Below, piece by piece: positions 11,001 through 26,000 of a DNA stretch of 64,000 nt. The stretch covers positions 310,001-374,000 of the forward strand of contig JBAMDO010000562.1 in assembly GCA_037074765.1 (NCBI GenBank), given 5' to 3'. The stretch is from Mansonella perstans. Taxonomy: Eukaryota > Nematoda > Chromadorea > Rhabditida > Onchocercidae. Under the pieces are notes generated by a model. It was not told the DNA's origin and made no database searches. It was given only the letters and a program-made list of their open reading frames with translations. The translations under genes were made by a program, and so were the position numbers. The stretch's first letter is position 1; every line of letters starts with the position of its first letter.

Positions 11001-14000
11001 TAAATGATGATTATCTCGAATCATAAGTTTACGGTTGTATACACTTTTTTGTTCTCATTTTATTCCTTCTTTATCATATTTTAGTATTTATGGTCTAACG
11101 CTAGATATAGCGATTGAACCTAAAAGTATAGCCGAGGATACAAAAGAATTTTTGAAACGATCGCAAACATCTGATGCATTGATGCGTGGTGTTGAAGTAT
11201 GTCAGTGTCCCGAATATTACGAAGGCAACAGTTGTGAAGTAAGTAATTCATACAATAAAAAAAATTTCATGAGTAAAATATCATTGCCACACATTCTCGG
11301 TTACACATCCTTTCGAAAAGATTAAGGAAACAACGTTTTTTTGTTTTTGTAGCGCTGTATATCGGGATATCGCAGGATCAATAATCAGCTTTTCAATGGT
11401 CGTTGCGAGAAATGTAACTGTGAAGGACATTCTTTTGAATGTGATCCATTCACGGGTGACTGTATCAATTGTCAGGTAAGTAATATTGCAGCTTAATTAA
11501 TTAATTATAAAAGACAAAACCAATCAACCATGTTCATTTACCTAGCAAAAATAAAATTCAGCATAGTTTGCATGACAATGATTCACCAAAAATTTTTGAA
11601 ATGGGTCAACATTTTGTTATTATTGGATGGCAGATAGATTGTTAATTTTCTTTTTTCATGACAGTTCTATACGTTTTCGACAACGACATATGGAAGTGGT
11701 GTCAATGTCGTTCTCTATTTATCATCTTTCCCTGTCACTCTTTTCTTACTTTAATGTTTGTCACCTTTACTGCATATTCCAATGCTACATAGAGTAGCAA
11801 ATCTGTATACTTCCATTCAAAATTTCATTTCAATACCACTTTTCCATTTTCTTTTCCATTTTATTATTTTGATAAGTGATAAGAATCACATATTAATTCA
11901 GCACAATACAACTGGTCATCGATGTCACCAATGTTTACCTGGACACTATGGAAATCCATCTCTAGGTGGCGAACTTGGTCAATGTCGTCCATGTGCATGT
12001 CCAACCATCGAGAATAGTCATTCTGCACTGTGTAGTTTGACGCAGCTTATTGTTGGAGGAGCTGCAGCATACAGTGAAGATGCGTACGTTTGCACGGCTT
12101 GTGAACATGGTTACGATGGCAATAAGTGCGAAATGTAAATTTTTGATGATTTCTATATGATCATCAATGAAATTTGATAATTAAGAATTTCTTGTTGACT
12201 TATTCAAATCCCATTAAATTTCGCAGTAGTTTGAACTAATAAAACACTAATAAAAAAAAAAAAATAACAAAACAAAAGGTTTTTTTTTAAAATAAATTTT
12301 AAAAAAGATAATTACAGTTGTGCTGATGGTTTTTTCGGAGATCCGCTAGCAAAGAATGGTACTTGCGAACCGTGTGATTGTAACGGTAACATCGATCCAA
12401 TGACAATTGGAAACTGTGATCGGAAAACAGGAAAATGTTTGAAATGTATTTACAATACAGCTGGTGATCACTGTGAAAAGTGCAAAGAGAACCATTGGGG
12501 TGATCCACAAGACAAGTCTTGTCGACCTTGCGGATGTCACCCTAAAGGTGCTCTTTCGGCCAAATGCAACAAATCGACTGGTGTTTGTGATTGTCATGAT
12601 AATTACGTGGGTATGCAGTGCAACCGTTGTAAGGTAAATATTAAGAAATAGTAGGAGCAAATTGTGAGATTTGAAAAGTGAAAAATTTTTGACCTTTCTT
12701 AGGGAAGCTGAGTTATTTTCAGGATGGACATGGCGACATTGAAAACATGTGCCCGACTTGTAATTGCAATATGATCGGTTCCTTTAGCAGTGAATGTGAT
12801 GAAGTATCCGGCCAAGTTCGTTTTTTTCATTGTTTGGAAAATATATGGAGCGGATCCTTTCCAATTTAAATAAAGTATGTAATAACTTAGGGACGGAGAT
12901 TAGTAAAAAGATTGCCTCATAATATGTAAATTACCCACAGCTGAGCATAGAAGCCAGGACGGGAATAAAAAACTTCAAGTGTGCTAAGAAAACATTGAAA
13001 TATAGATTGCATATTTAAGAAGATTATCAATTTAATCACAAATAACTAATCACCAGATAGATTCAGTAGAATAATCCCACAGGTTGCATCGTAAACTTCT
13101 CTAAAAGACCGAATAAACCGATAATTTATCAACAATCTCACAAAAATGATACACTTTGTGCACTTGATGTAAGTAGAAACTTAGACAAAACTTTTTCAGT
13201 GTGCTTGCAAGACAGGAGTATTTGGAAAGCAGTGTGACATGTGTAGAGCAGGTTATTTCAATTTTTCCGAGAATGGCTGTCAATTTTGTCATTGTGATTC
13301 CTTCGGTGCCATAGATGATGGCCGTTGTGATAATGTCACGGGGAAATGTGAATGTCGTGAAAATGTAAGCGGCAAAATGTGCAACAAATGTGTGGATGGT
13401 TATTTCAATATAACCAGCGGGTTGGGATGTCAGGTAAGGTGACAGTGTTTTTCAAAAACTTTTGAATTTTCCCTTCTTTATTCAAGTGCAAGTTTCTACT
13501 CTCGTTTGTCTTCGTACTTTTTTAACCATATTTCAATAAAAATTATCAGGTATGCGCCTGCGATTTATTAGGCTCCGAAGGTATCCGGTGTGATGCACAT
13601 ACAGGTCAGTGTGCTTGCAAATCTGGAGTCACCGGATTGAAGTGTGATAAATGCTCTCCGAATCATTTTGGATTGGATTCAAATGGATGTAAAGGTATTT
13701 GATTATTATTTTCTACAAATGCAAATTCAAATAAATTCGATTTTTTTTCCACTTTTCGATTTTAAATTTAAATTATTTTAAAATTCAAACATTACATAAG
13801 CAATTAAAGCTACAGATAATGTCTTAATCACTACTTCCTTCAATTCTGTTTCTCTTTTTTCCAGAATGTCGTATATGTCCAGCACCCGGTCATATCTGTG
13901 ATTCAACAACTGGAGAGTGCATCTGTCCACCCAACACTGTTGGTGAAATGTGCGAAAACTGTTCTAACAATGCTTGGAATTATGATCCACTGAACGGTTG

Positions 14001-17000
14001 CACGCTCTGCGATTGTTCTGGTGTCGGAGCTGATGGACCGAATTGTAATCCTGAAAATGGGCAGGTGAAGCAACTATTAAGTTTCACATTAACATAATGT
14101 GATACATTCACTATTTGTTTTCAGTGCCATTGTCGAGTGGGTTTTGCTGGTCTGAAATGCGATCGATGCATTCATGGATATTTTAATTTCTCGCAGTGTG
14201 AAATATGTAATTGCGATCTATCGGGAACTGATCCAACAACTTGCATTAATGGTGCATGTCGCTGTGATGAGATTGGACAATGCAGTTGCAAGGTATTCAT
14301 GCGTTTCTTATGCTTCGCTCAATTCATTAAAGTTTGCCAAAGTTAAATTCTTTTTGTTACTTTAAAAAATATTTATTTAAACTTTATGGTAAATATATTT
14401 TAGAAAAATGTGATAGGATTGAAATGTGATAGATGCGATGCATATAGCTTCAGCCTGGAAAAAAGTAATGTATTCGGTTGCACTGATTGCTTCTGCTTCA
14501 ATCGTACCAATTTTTGTGTGCAAAGCAGTCTGGTATGGCAACAAATTTATGCTCCTGATCGTAAGGTAGGAGCCATATTTGCGACGCAGTGGCGCTATTT
14601 TGCGTTTAACTTTTGTTCTAATAAGACCTTAAGCTTTGCTGAATGAGGAAGTGTAATTTCATGATAAAAATTATTGGTGCAGAATTTTGCCATTAAATTT
14701 TTTGGTATAAAAATCGTGCCTGATTTTAATTTTCAATTTCTCTTTAATTTAGGTGATATTCTCAGAACCATGGAAGTATTATACACGTAAACACAATCTT
14801 AATGTACTGAGAGAGGATCCACCGATATACAACAGTTATCCAACGGACATTACTCCTTTATACTGGTATGTTTGAAAAATATTTTGATATCAAAGCTTTA
14901 CCGCAAGGAAAAGTGCAAAAATTGGAAAAATGCAAAAATTCCGGAATGGAAAAAAATTTAAAAGCTTCCTCTTTTTCAAATCTGATTGAAAACTGTTATT
15001 ACAAATCCGAAAGATATAAAGAAATGGAAGGATAGAAAGCAAGAGGAAAGTTCAAATGTAATTTTCCAGTTTCAGGTTTTGATATTATGTTATTATATAT
15101 TTTATGTTATTATTATATATTTAGTTATCATATATTTTTCTTGATATGTATATTGAATCATAAATCAATATATGATTTCTAGTTCTCAGTTCTCCACTCT
15201 CAGATTTTAATGTTATGTTAATAAATAAATGGAAATAAATGAATTGGATTTTAGGCCTCTTCCACCTAGTTTTCTGGGCGATCGAACGGCATCCTATAAT
15301 GGGTTCATTCGTTTCACAATCAAAAACGATGATAATTATCGCGGTATTACCAACGTGTCACCTGATTCGCAACACTTCCGTTTTTTCCCGCAAATTATCT
15401 TGGTAAATTTCGCTTTTGTTTTTCCAGTGGTTCAAAGGAGGTATGGAAGACGAAGGGAGGAATTCAAGTAATCTTGGTTAAATTTTGATTTGAGCTTTAA
15501 ATTATTCTTGTGCATTGTACTTGATTTCATATATGTTCAACTAACAGGTTGGCAATCACCGCATTATTTTGGAACATACGCCAGATGACGTGAGCCAATC
15601 GGGACGCTATAAAATTCGTTTGCATGAAAGTCAGTGGCGTTCACGTTTGAGTCCTGACATACCAGTAACACGGAAGCAGCTCATGATCGCTTTACAAAAT
15701 CTTCAAGGCATCTACATTAGAGCTACATACAACTATCCATCCACGTTAGTTTTTCTAAAATTCCATCTCTCACTTTTATCAAGAAGATATACGATCATCA
15801 ATCATATCAGCTTGAAGGTAGCTTCAATCATTAAAATAAGTAAATCAATTTCAGAGGTGATACAGCTTCTATTAACAAAATAAGTATCGATGTAGCAGTA
15901 TGGGAAAATACCACTCTTGCTTCAAATTCAATAGCAATTGGTGTGGAATTATGTGAATGTCCTCAGAATTACGCTGGTAATTCATGCCAAGATCCAGCTG
16001 AAGGTTATTGTCGAAAAAGGCAGCCTGATTTTTTGGACAGTCCAGACGATTTAGCATTGGTGGGAGGACCACAGCCATGCGCATGCAATGGACATTCAAC
16101 GACATGTGAAGCAGAAACTTGCAGATGCACTGTAAGGCATGCAGCTTATTGAATTGTTACTGAAAATTGCAGAGACTGAAAGTGTTGTAATGACCGGTAA
16201 ATATAAACGTTTCGAAATTCATAAGAACTAACTTCAGTATCATTTTTTTTTTTATTTTTATAATGCGTTATCATTTATCACTATAAAAAACATTGATTAT
16301 TTCAGAATTGTGAGCATAATACATACGGTGATTACTGTGAACTTTGCAAGCCAGGCTATCAGGGAGACGCTTTGGTTGGTGGTGCTAATGCATGCACGAA
16401 ATGCGCATGTCCGCTACCCGACAATAGCTTCAGTGATACCTGTTTAGCAGTAGGTCATGGCCGAGGATACATGTGTGATGCTTGTAAGATTGGATATACA
16501 GGCCTATACTGTGAAAAGTGCCTAACTGGCTTCTACGGTAACCCGAATGTAGTAGGTGGTATGTGTAGGGAATGCGCCTGTCATCATCACGGTTCAGTTC
16601 ATGGAATTTGCAATCAGGCAAGGCTTCTACTATTACTTTTCTTTGCAAATATTGTCGAATTATTTAGATGGATTTAGAGGAACAATTTCTTTTTCTATCT
16701 CAATCTTCAAAAATGCAATTCGCATTCAGGAAACAGGTCAGTGTGAATGTCGACCTGGTTTATCGGGTCGTGACTGCTCCTTATGCAAAGATCGGCATGC
16801 CCTTATTGATGGTGTTTGCACCTCATGTGATCAGGGCTGTACTCGTGATTTAATGAAAGAAATGGATGAATTAAAAGAAATCATGGAACAACAGAATTTC
16901 ACAGATTTAAAACCAATCCCATGGAAACGTGTCGCTCGGATAAGTAATACAACGAAAAGTATGTTTTCTAAATATACTCTGGCATGTTACATAATCATAT

Positions 17001-20000
17001 TGTTTCAAAAAGTTTAAATTCAATCTCTGTTCTTCTGTCTACTTTAAAGTGGACCATTTTGTGTAAAGTTTCCCGAGCATGAAAATCATTAGTCCCGATC
17101 ATTTATTTCAGATTTGCATTCAATTTTGGAATCGCTTCATGTAGGAATTTTTGACGGTGAAGATACACTTAAAAGTAACATTGGCATAGATGACAGCTTC
17201 TTAGATGAAGTTAACGGACTGGTAGAGCAAACGAAATTTTTACTTGAACGAACCAACAAATCAAAAAATACCTTGCAAAACAGCATAACCAATACTGAGA
17301 AAATATCTGAAAAAACTCGAGAAAAGGAAAAACTTCTTCATAACGTTATCCGTCAGCTACGACATTATATAAATTATGGATTTGGGAAACAAGATAGCTC
17401 AAAGATCAGTGATTGGATCCAAGAAGCACATACTTACTTGGATGCAATGAAAGGAGATGGAATTTACATCGAGAAACACTACAATCGTGGGAATACCGAT
17501 TATGAGTAAGTTATTCTGGGATATCATCAATATTCCTATTGATTTTTTAGTGAGATTTTAAAGAGATTAAATATGCCTGTTTCAAATGCATTTAAAAGTC
17601 ATAAAAAGAAACTGTAAAATTCGCTTGCATATCCTTTCAGATAATTACGGTAATCTACACGAGAACATTTTCCTTCTCATCTACAGGACATGTCTGAATA
17701 TAAAGGATTTCAGGAAATCTCAAAATTTGATGAAATTAATAACGTCACATATGCTGAACCATACTTCGTTCATTGTGTTGCTTAAACAATTGGATACGTT
17801 CGGACAACGGCTGCACGATTATCGAGATACCATTTGGGACAGAGCGCGTCAAGACACCGTATCTGCTGATAAAGTGGGAATTATAGTAGCAAAACGAGTA
17901 GATCGATTTAATTCCGTAAAAGCGAATATCACTGAATTATTAGCGAAAGCAACCGATGAATTAAGTGAAGCAGAAAACAAAGTATCGATCGCAAAAACAG
18001 AAAAAATTTTGACTATGTTCGATGATTCCAAGGTCTTCGCTTTAAAACAGTCAAATATAGTTTTTGAATCAAACATATTTTTTATGATAATTCAAGAAAA
18101 TATATAAATGAAATTAGATAGAAGAAACAGACCAAAAATCATTGCTTATTTGAAAATTCTCAAGAATTCTGAAATTGTCACTAATACTTTTGAATGCTGG
18201 ACGTCAAACGCAGTTTTGTAATTTTTTTATTTTTGCAGTCACCAAATACTCAAATCAGTGAGTTTGATTTTTCCATTATCAAATACTCGGAAATTATATT
18301 TTCAGCTTATCAATGAAACGCTATCACCGCAACTAGGTGAAATGATGAAAAAGTGTCGCGACGAAGCAGATAGATATGGACAACTTCTGGATGAATACCG
18401 TGAAGAATATGTAAAAAAAAGTGAACATTACGTGGCAGAACTGGAAGATGAGGCGAAAAAACTGCAGAAGTATAAAATAGCACTTCTTTGCGAAAACATA
18501 TCGTTTTAAATAAACAAGTTCTGAATCATTTTTTCCCTCATTTGTCTGTATTTTTTATGATTACCATTCAGTGTTATTACACGTGCATGAAGCATGATTA
18601 TTCTAGTTCTTTTGCGGATACGAAAAGTGCCGCAGCGGATCCTCTTCGAGCATCCAGTGCTTATAAGGAAATTGTGGAAGCGTTACGGAATGCCAGTAAA
18701 GCAGCAGAGGGAGCGAAGAAAGCTGCGGAGTTTGCCTATATTGATGCTGATCCAGAGTCAGAGACCTCAATGGTTAACATGGCGCTGCAAGCCAAGAATC
18801 TCAGTATGGCCATTAAGAGACAGGCCAATGAACTCAGTTTGAGGGATTTGGGGAACGAACGCTTAAAAATCAGTACGACGGGGAGCGAATTGAAGGAAAC
18901 ATTGCAGGAATCAGTAAAACGAAAACTAGCGATAAGTAAGTTGGGACTATCATTTGCAAATTCTTTTTTAAAAAAAATTAAACAATGGCAAACGATAATA
19001 GAAGTCATGAAGGATGTTTATCATAAGTTATTATAATAATTTGAGATTCAGGTGAACAGTACCAATCATTCGATGACCAACATGATCGAATGACCGGATT
19101 GATAAGTGTAGCTGATGATGCGGAAAAAAAGGCCAAAAATGCACACCAGAAAATGCAGGAAATATCCGTTAAAATTGACACAATGAGCGATGCTGTTTCG
19201 AAATTGAAAGGTTTTGCTGGCGAAGGCATTAGAAATGTCACGAGTGACGGTAAGTCAAATTGTTTTACTGTTGAAAACTTTTATTGTAAAGAATCTGAAG
19301 AAAACGCGATGTCTGAAGTTGCGAAATCAATAGCAGATTTATTTCGAAATTCCTCAAGAATTTAAAAATTTCTCTTCTATAATTTGTGTATAATATTGCA
19401 ACATGTAAAAACTGAAGGAAAACTAGAACAACTGTTATCTATCATTGTAATTCATGAAATGTTACCTTTAAGATCATTCATTCCAAACAGAGTTAACTAC
19501 TATTCTGCAATGGTTCAGGCTATGAATTATTATGAAAGTTAGTTAAAAATATTTATTTTAGTACGCAAAGCTAATCAAGGAGCACAGGAAGCGATGAAAA
19601 AGGTTTTTGAAGTAAAGAAGCAAACAGATGGTGATTCAAAGCGGATCAGTGCTTTAGGAGAACAGATTAAATTATTGCAGGAAAAGATCAAAGAAGCACG
19701 AGAAAAGGCATCACGTGTGAGTAAAGTTCTCTCTTCCTAATGAATAGTAGTCTGATATCGTATTTTTCAGTGCAGACACGATGATTACGGCAAAAGCCTT
19801 GTTTTTTTAATTTTGTTAGCTTTATTCATTTTGTTTTACTGCTAGAAATTTCCGAAATGGAATCAAAGGTAAAATTTTACAGGAATGAACAAATTGCAAA
19901 TATTTTATTTGTTACAGATCCGAATTTCTTTGAAATCTGATGAAAAAGGTGATTGCCGCCGTGCTTTCATCTCACCCGCACATCTGGCTCCAACTAACTT

Positions 20001-23000
20001 ATTCACTATTAAGTATCGTCCTCTACGAAACGTTCCAGATTCGTTGCTATTCTTGACGAAAACAAAGACTAAACGTACTCAGCAGTCAGAGTACATCGCA
20101 ATGGAATTAAGAGATCGGCGTATTGTTGTACACTGGAATATCGGTTCTGGTGCACGCATGGCTACCAATACTCATACCATCAATTATATCGCACCGAGTG
20201 ACCGAACTGCTTGGTACCAAATAGTATTAGAAAGGTAAGCTGATTTTTTCTAACAAAAATGTTTCATTTCTTTTCAACTTTTGCAAGTATACAGTGGATT
20301 GATTATTGTTGCGAATACTAATAATGTGTTCTTCAATGAAGATAAACCTTGTTGAAAAATGCAAGTTTTGTTCTTTACCACAATATTCCAATTTCGTTGC
20401 TATTTTTGTCAAAAACTTCTCTCCAGATTTGGCAATTCAGTAACTCTCACTGTAGCACTTCATCATACGATAAGTGGTGAAGGTGAACGGACGGTTGGCG
20501 AACCAACTACTGTATCGGTGGGTCAGCCTGACGAGGATGATAATGCCGTTTTCAATACGGTACATGGTGAAACGCTGATTCAGTTTGGTATCGAGGCAAA
20601 ACTTTCACAGGATTTGGGTTTGGCGACTAACAAGTTCCTGGGTACCATTGGTGAATTCACTGTTGACGGTGAAACTTTACCTCTTTGGGCTTTTGCAGAA
20701 AGTAGTAAAGTTTGTGAAGGAGATTTCGCCGCACCAGAAAATCAGGCTACCGGTTATTTTTTCCGGCAAGTTTCCTATTCGACTCATTTTGCATAAATTA
20801 CGTTATTGTACATAAACAAGTGATAACTCATGCAACCATGTACAAAGATGAACATTTCTCTAATATAATGAAATAATAATTTTTTTATGTAAAAAGGCGA
20901 TTCCAATTAATAGATCTTTTAGGGACGGTTTTGCACAAATTCATCTTCCTTCGACAGAACGGCCAAGTGGGGCGCAAATAACCGTGATCTTATCAGCTTA
21001 TTCGCCGGATGGTTTACTATATTTCCGTGGCAATCAAGAAAATGGAGATTTTATCTGTTTGGAACTTCGTAATGGACATGTTCTTTTCAGGGTACTTTTA
21101 TTTCTCATCAATTTAGAAATATTTGTGGTTAGGCTAGACCTTCCCTTTACAAGAAAAAAGCACACATGTCCGACTGCTCGAACTATGAGCTACAACTCTG
21201 CTCTACATGCCGGAAAAATCCTCGCAAGAATAGAGACTCCTAAACAGAATAGTCCTTGCTATTGCCGAAAACCTTCCTCCTAAAAGTCAGCTTGACTTCA
21301 GAACTAATAAGTACCTCCGACATTGTATTGTTTCTCAGGCAATTGCAAGAGAAATGTACAGATTCTATGTACTTTCGCTGACCTCACCGAAGCTTTTAGT
21401 ACTGTGAGCAGAAATGGCTTATGGCAGATTCTGGAACGATTAGGATATCTCTCCAAATTCCTCAAAATGATCATCCTGTTACATAAGAATCAGCGCGGTC
21501 AAGTCAGTTGCACTCTCTCTAAGCTCTTCCCAAGAATCAGTGGTGTGAAACAAAGTTGTATTTATGCACCAATTTTATTCGCTGAGAAAACGGTATTTAT
21601 ATGGCTACGGTACCAACAGTAAATTATTTAACCTAAAACGACTAAAGACGCACATCAAGACCCTAAATCACCTCGTCTACGAGTTGCTGTGCGTTGACGA
21701 CGCTGCTCTTGTTACTCATATCGAAACGGCTCTGCAGCGCTTAAATATCTTGCTTTGTGAAAGCCACCGAGCTTTTTGTTCTGAAAATCAGCATGAAGAA
21801 GATAGATGTTCTTCATCAACTAGCACCGCAAGCTGAATATCATCCTCTATACATCACCATAAGAGATTCAAGCTTAGGGCTGTCCGCCAGCACAATTATC
21901 TTGGCAGTATCGTTTCTCTATCGATAAATAGACAACAGAATAGCAAAGATATACGGCGCCTTCGGGAAATTCCGTAGAGGGATTAGTACAACAAATATAT
22001 GAAGTATAGTTCAAAACTGCTGTTTATAGAGCCATAGCACTATTTATCGTAATCTGTTAATTTAGACCAAAGGAACTAATTAATATTAGTGCAATTTATT
22101 AAGGTGTGATCGACCTTGCTTAATCTTGTTCTTTGCTTCAATCATTCAGAAATGATATTCAGATTAATCTTGGGGATGACTCATATGCAGTCGTCAAATC
22201 TACGAAATCATCTTATGTCGATGGGCGTTCGCACACTGTTCGTGTCATCAGAAACTATGAAAAAATACATTTGCAGGTTGTTTTTTTCTTTTTAATTCTT
22301 GTTAATCAGCGGCGAATATTTGTAAATGAAATTATGTTAAGTAGATTGCAATATTTAACTGATTGAATTTGATCCACAAGTATGTTTGATTTCCGTGATA
22401 ATCCCAATGAAATGCTAGAGAAAATATAAGATTCGGCATTCGAATTATGCAATTATTGTGACCACACTAAATTTCAGGTTGATGACGAAAGCGACCGTAA
22501 CTCTGCAACGATACCTGGTCAAAATACAAGGGTGAATATTAATGGCGATGATCACTTTGTGGGTGGCGTCCCGCCAGGCTTCAATACTACTGCCTTCCAA
22601 CATTTCGATATCCACTGGAGTGGATTTTATGGCTGTATCCAATCAGTCCGACCCTCTCAAGTGCCTTTTTTCTCTTTATAAATATTTTTTCAAAATTTTC
22701 CAGAACTATTTATTGTTATAAAAGAATCTAATCTCTATTCAGGTAAGTGAATATTGGACCTTAACAAGTAAATATTATTTTTATATTCAAGATGTTCCAT
22801 AATCTTTCGATGATTCTAATTAATATCATAGGACTATTATTGTTTGTAAAGATTTTAATCTGACTGTAATCATCAATTTCAGGTAGCAGAATTGGATCTC
22901 GACAATCCAATACGCTCACAACGTAAGCTTCGTGGATGTACTTTCAAAAATGGTGAGAGGTTGGAACCGACTGATAGAGTAGTTGGCTTCAATCGTCCAG

Positions 23001-26000
23001 GTTATCTCATCATTAAGGGAATTCAACTTCGCAATAATTCCACGTGTGTCATTTTATCAACTTATTCATTGAAATTTTGCTTTTTTTTTTCCATTGAATT
23101 TCTGTACCAATTAAAAAATTGAAACTAAAATCGAAATAGTAAAGTATTGAATTGAATATGGTATGGAAAAGTTCTGCTTTCAATCTCTTTTAGATTTGCT
23201 TTTGCATTCCGCACAAAGACTGCCAATGCCACATTATTATTCCAGTCGAGCGAACTGGAGACATTTGGAAAACGTCGAAGAATTAGGGATTCTTTTGGGA
23301 CCGTTAGTTTTTATTTTTCCCCTCTTTAAATCTGCCGCTTAAAATCATTTCAGTTGTTTTTATTTAAATGATTTATGCAGTTTTGTCGAAATTTTTGGAA
23401 GACCTGCAGAAAATTCAGTCTTTTTTTCATTTAAATACGGAATGATTCTTGATTCCTGAACGTAGAAATGCTGTTAATCAGGGCTATCTGGCATTTTACT
23501 TGTATCGCGGCTATTTGGTTGTACACCTCGGCACCGATTCATCAAAGAAAAGCAAAGTGCTCACACTAAGATCTGAAATGGCCTACAACGACGGACAGCT
23601 TCACTCTATCTTTTTCACCCGTTTTGAAACACTGTTAGTTCCAAGATATTCATAGACATAGCTTTAAGTTTAAATGGACTCTCTGAGGATTGTTGATCTT
23701 ACGATTGCGGAAAATACCAATCCGTGCACTATTATTTCTACATGGTTTTGTGCTTTTGATAACAGAAGTGATCACTGCGATGTCATGTGCAAGTCACAAG
23801 CTGCAGTAAGACCATCAACTCGGGAAAATTATAAAAGTTAATAAAGTGGTTGTTTGTATAGAATTCGACTTCGAGTTGATGATCGAGAAATAGCTTCCGG
23901 TATCCTTGGTGAACAGAATACTATAGGAACTGCCTCATCACAGTTATTCATTGGTGGATTCCCTATTGGTATAAAGCCACCTGCTACTGAAATGCCAGTT
24001 GCCGAATCTATGATTGGATGTGTATCGAATATTTTCGTTGATTATCAGTTAGTTTATCTCTTTTTCCACTTTTTGAAGGAAAGAGAAACATTAATGATTT
24101 AAATAGCGTATGAATTGGATGGCAGATTTTATCACTGCTGATATTAAATCCTGGACTTCGCTAAGTTCAGCATAAATTCTTCTCTTCATCAAATGATTTA
24201 CTGCACTAAATAACAATGCAGTTTGATAATCAGTGTGCGATAGTTGATGATTGCCAAGTTTAGTTTGTTCATTTCACATAAGTGATTAAGAATGATGATC
24301 ATGTCAAATTTTATCTTATTATCGCTGCATAGAATATTTTGTTTTGTAAAAAAAGCATATATCACTAATTACAGATATGTTCCAATCATACCGGAAGCCC
24401 ACATTGCCTTAATTGGTACTTGCCCAGTGGAACAGATTTCCTCATTGCAGAAACAAGGTATCAAACCTAGTTAAGCTTTCATTATATGTTGCATACAGTT
24501 CATTGCGCGTTCTGAATTTTTGTTCGAATTATTCACACGTTTTTATAAAATGTTTGAAAATATTATCGATTGTTTCGAATTTTGGACATTGATTGGGTAA
24601 TTAATTTTTCAAATTAAAGAACTAAGTTACTGTGTGCTATCCTGTTTTCTCGTACCTTTATGAACGTTTGGAGCAGAGTAATCTAATTAATGTATATGTT
24701 CGCTTTTGTCATATTCATACCAATTAATGTCATGTTGATTTACTTCTTCCTACTTCTATTTGCGCGCCGAGAAAAGTTATTCAGTTTGACTCCTATTTCA
24801 GATGTGTTAGAAATTCATTATGCATCGAAATTATGCATTGGTTAAAATATTAAATGTTAAACTTGAAAACATTCCCTTTTTATTGAGAATTTGTGCAGGA
24901 AATTTACATTAATTTGTGTGTTTGTCGAACTTTCTGTAGAACGGAGAGCGAATTTGGAGGCATGGCATTCAGACGAAGAAAATGTTTTCAGTCGGAAAGC
25001 ATCGAAACTTTCGCTGCATCAAACAGAGCCGTCATTCATTATCGAAACCGAACGTCTGTATGCGGATGGTAATAATAGTGATATTGATATGATGCGATAA
25101 GATAACGATTAACTTTTTACAAATACAGAATGCAGTGTCGTACGAGATCTTTCCATCTTACCATTCTCTTTTGATAGAACAGAATTAGTGCACTTCAATC
25201 ATAACATGGATAGAAGAGGAATAGCAAGAAGTTCAGAAGACATAACAATACACTCAAGTTATATTAGGAAATTTACTTGATATGGCAGAATATAAACATC
25301 ATATGCGTTGTAGGTAGTGCAAGTATTTTGTGTATTTGTTCAATTCGCACAGCAATATAAATAAGCCGCTTAACACTTTTTCCTTGTGGCTCACTCCATC
25401 AGATATCATTAAAAACTGATGTCCTATGTTATGATAAAAAATAGGAGATGAAGTATCTGACTCGAATTGCATTTTACAGCGCTTCCATACAAATATATTT
25501 TGATCATTTTGTTTCCTCTCACAGATTTATAACTATCATTCCTTTTAACAGTATTTTTAATACTAAAATAACAAAGTTTTAAGTTTGCTTACCCAAAGTA
25601 ATTTTCAATCACATTAATTCCATGATACTTATTATCACTGAATGAAGCAAACTATATCAAATTCTTTGAGCAACTTTTCGAAATGCAGGATCATTCAAAA
25701 CAAATCCGGAGAACATCAGAGAAGTCATTAACGAATCAGAGCAGTTCACAATAACGACATCTGCTACAACTTTCAGTACCATTCCTACTGCAGGAACCCT
25801 GATTGAATCATTCGAAAAAAAAGACTATGATGATGGTGATGACGTTACTGATTTCGCCACTTTAACAAATTTTGGTTCTGAAAGGGTAATTTTTTTCACA
25901 AATATTCTCTGAGAAGTCAAAGCAAAAAATCCTTTTGTATCATTTTCGATGGACTTCTACGAGATTGGTACCTTAGTGGGTAGCTTGTAATTTGGCTAGA

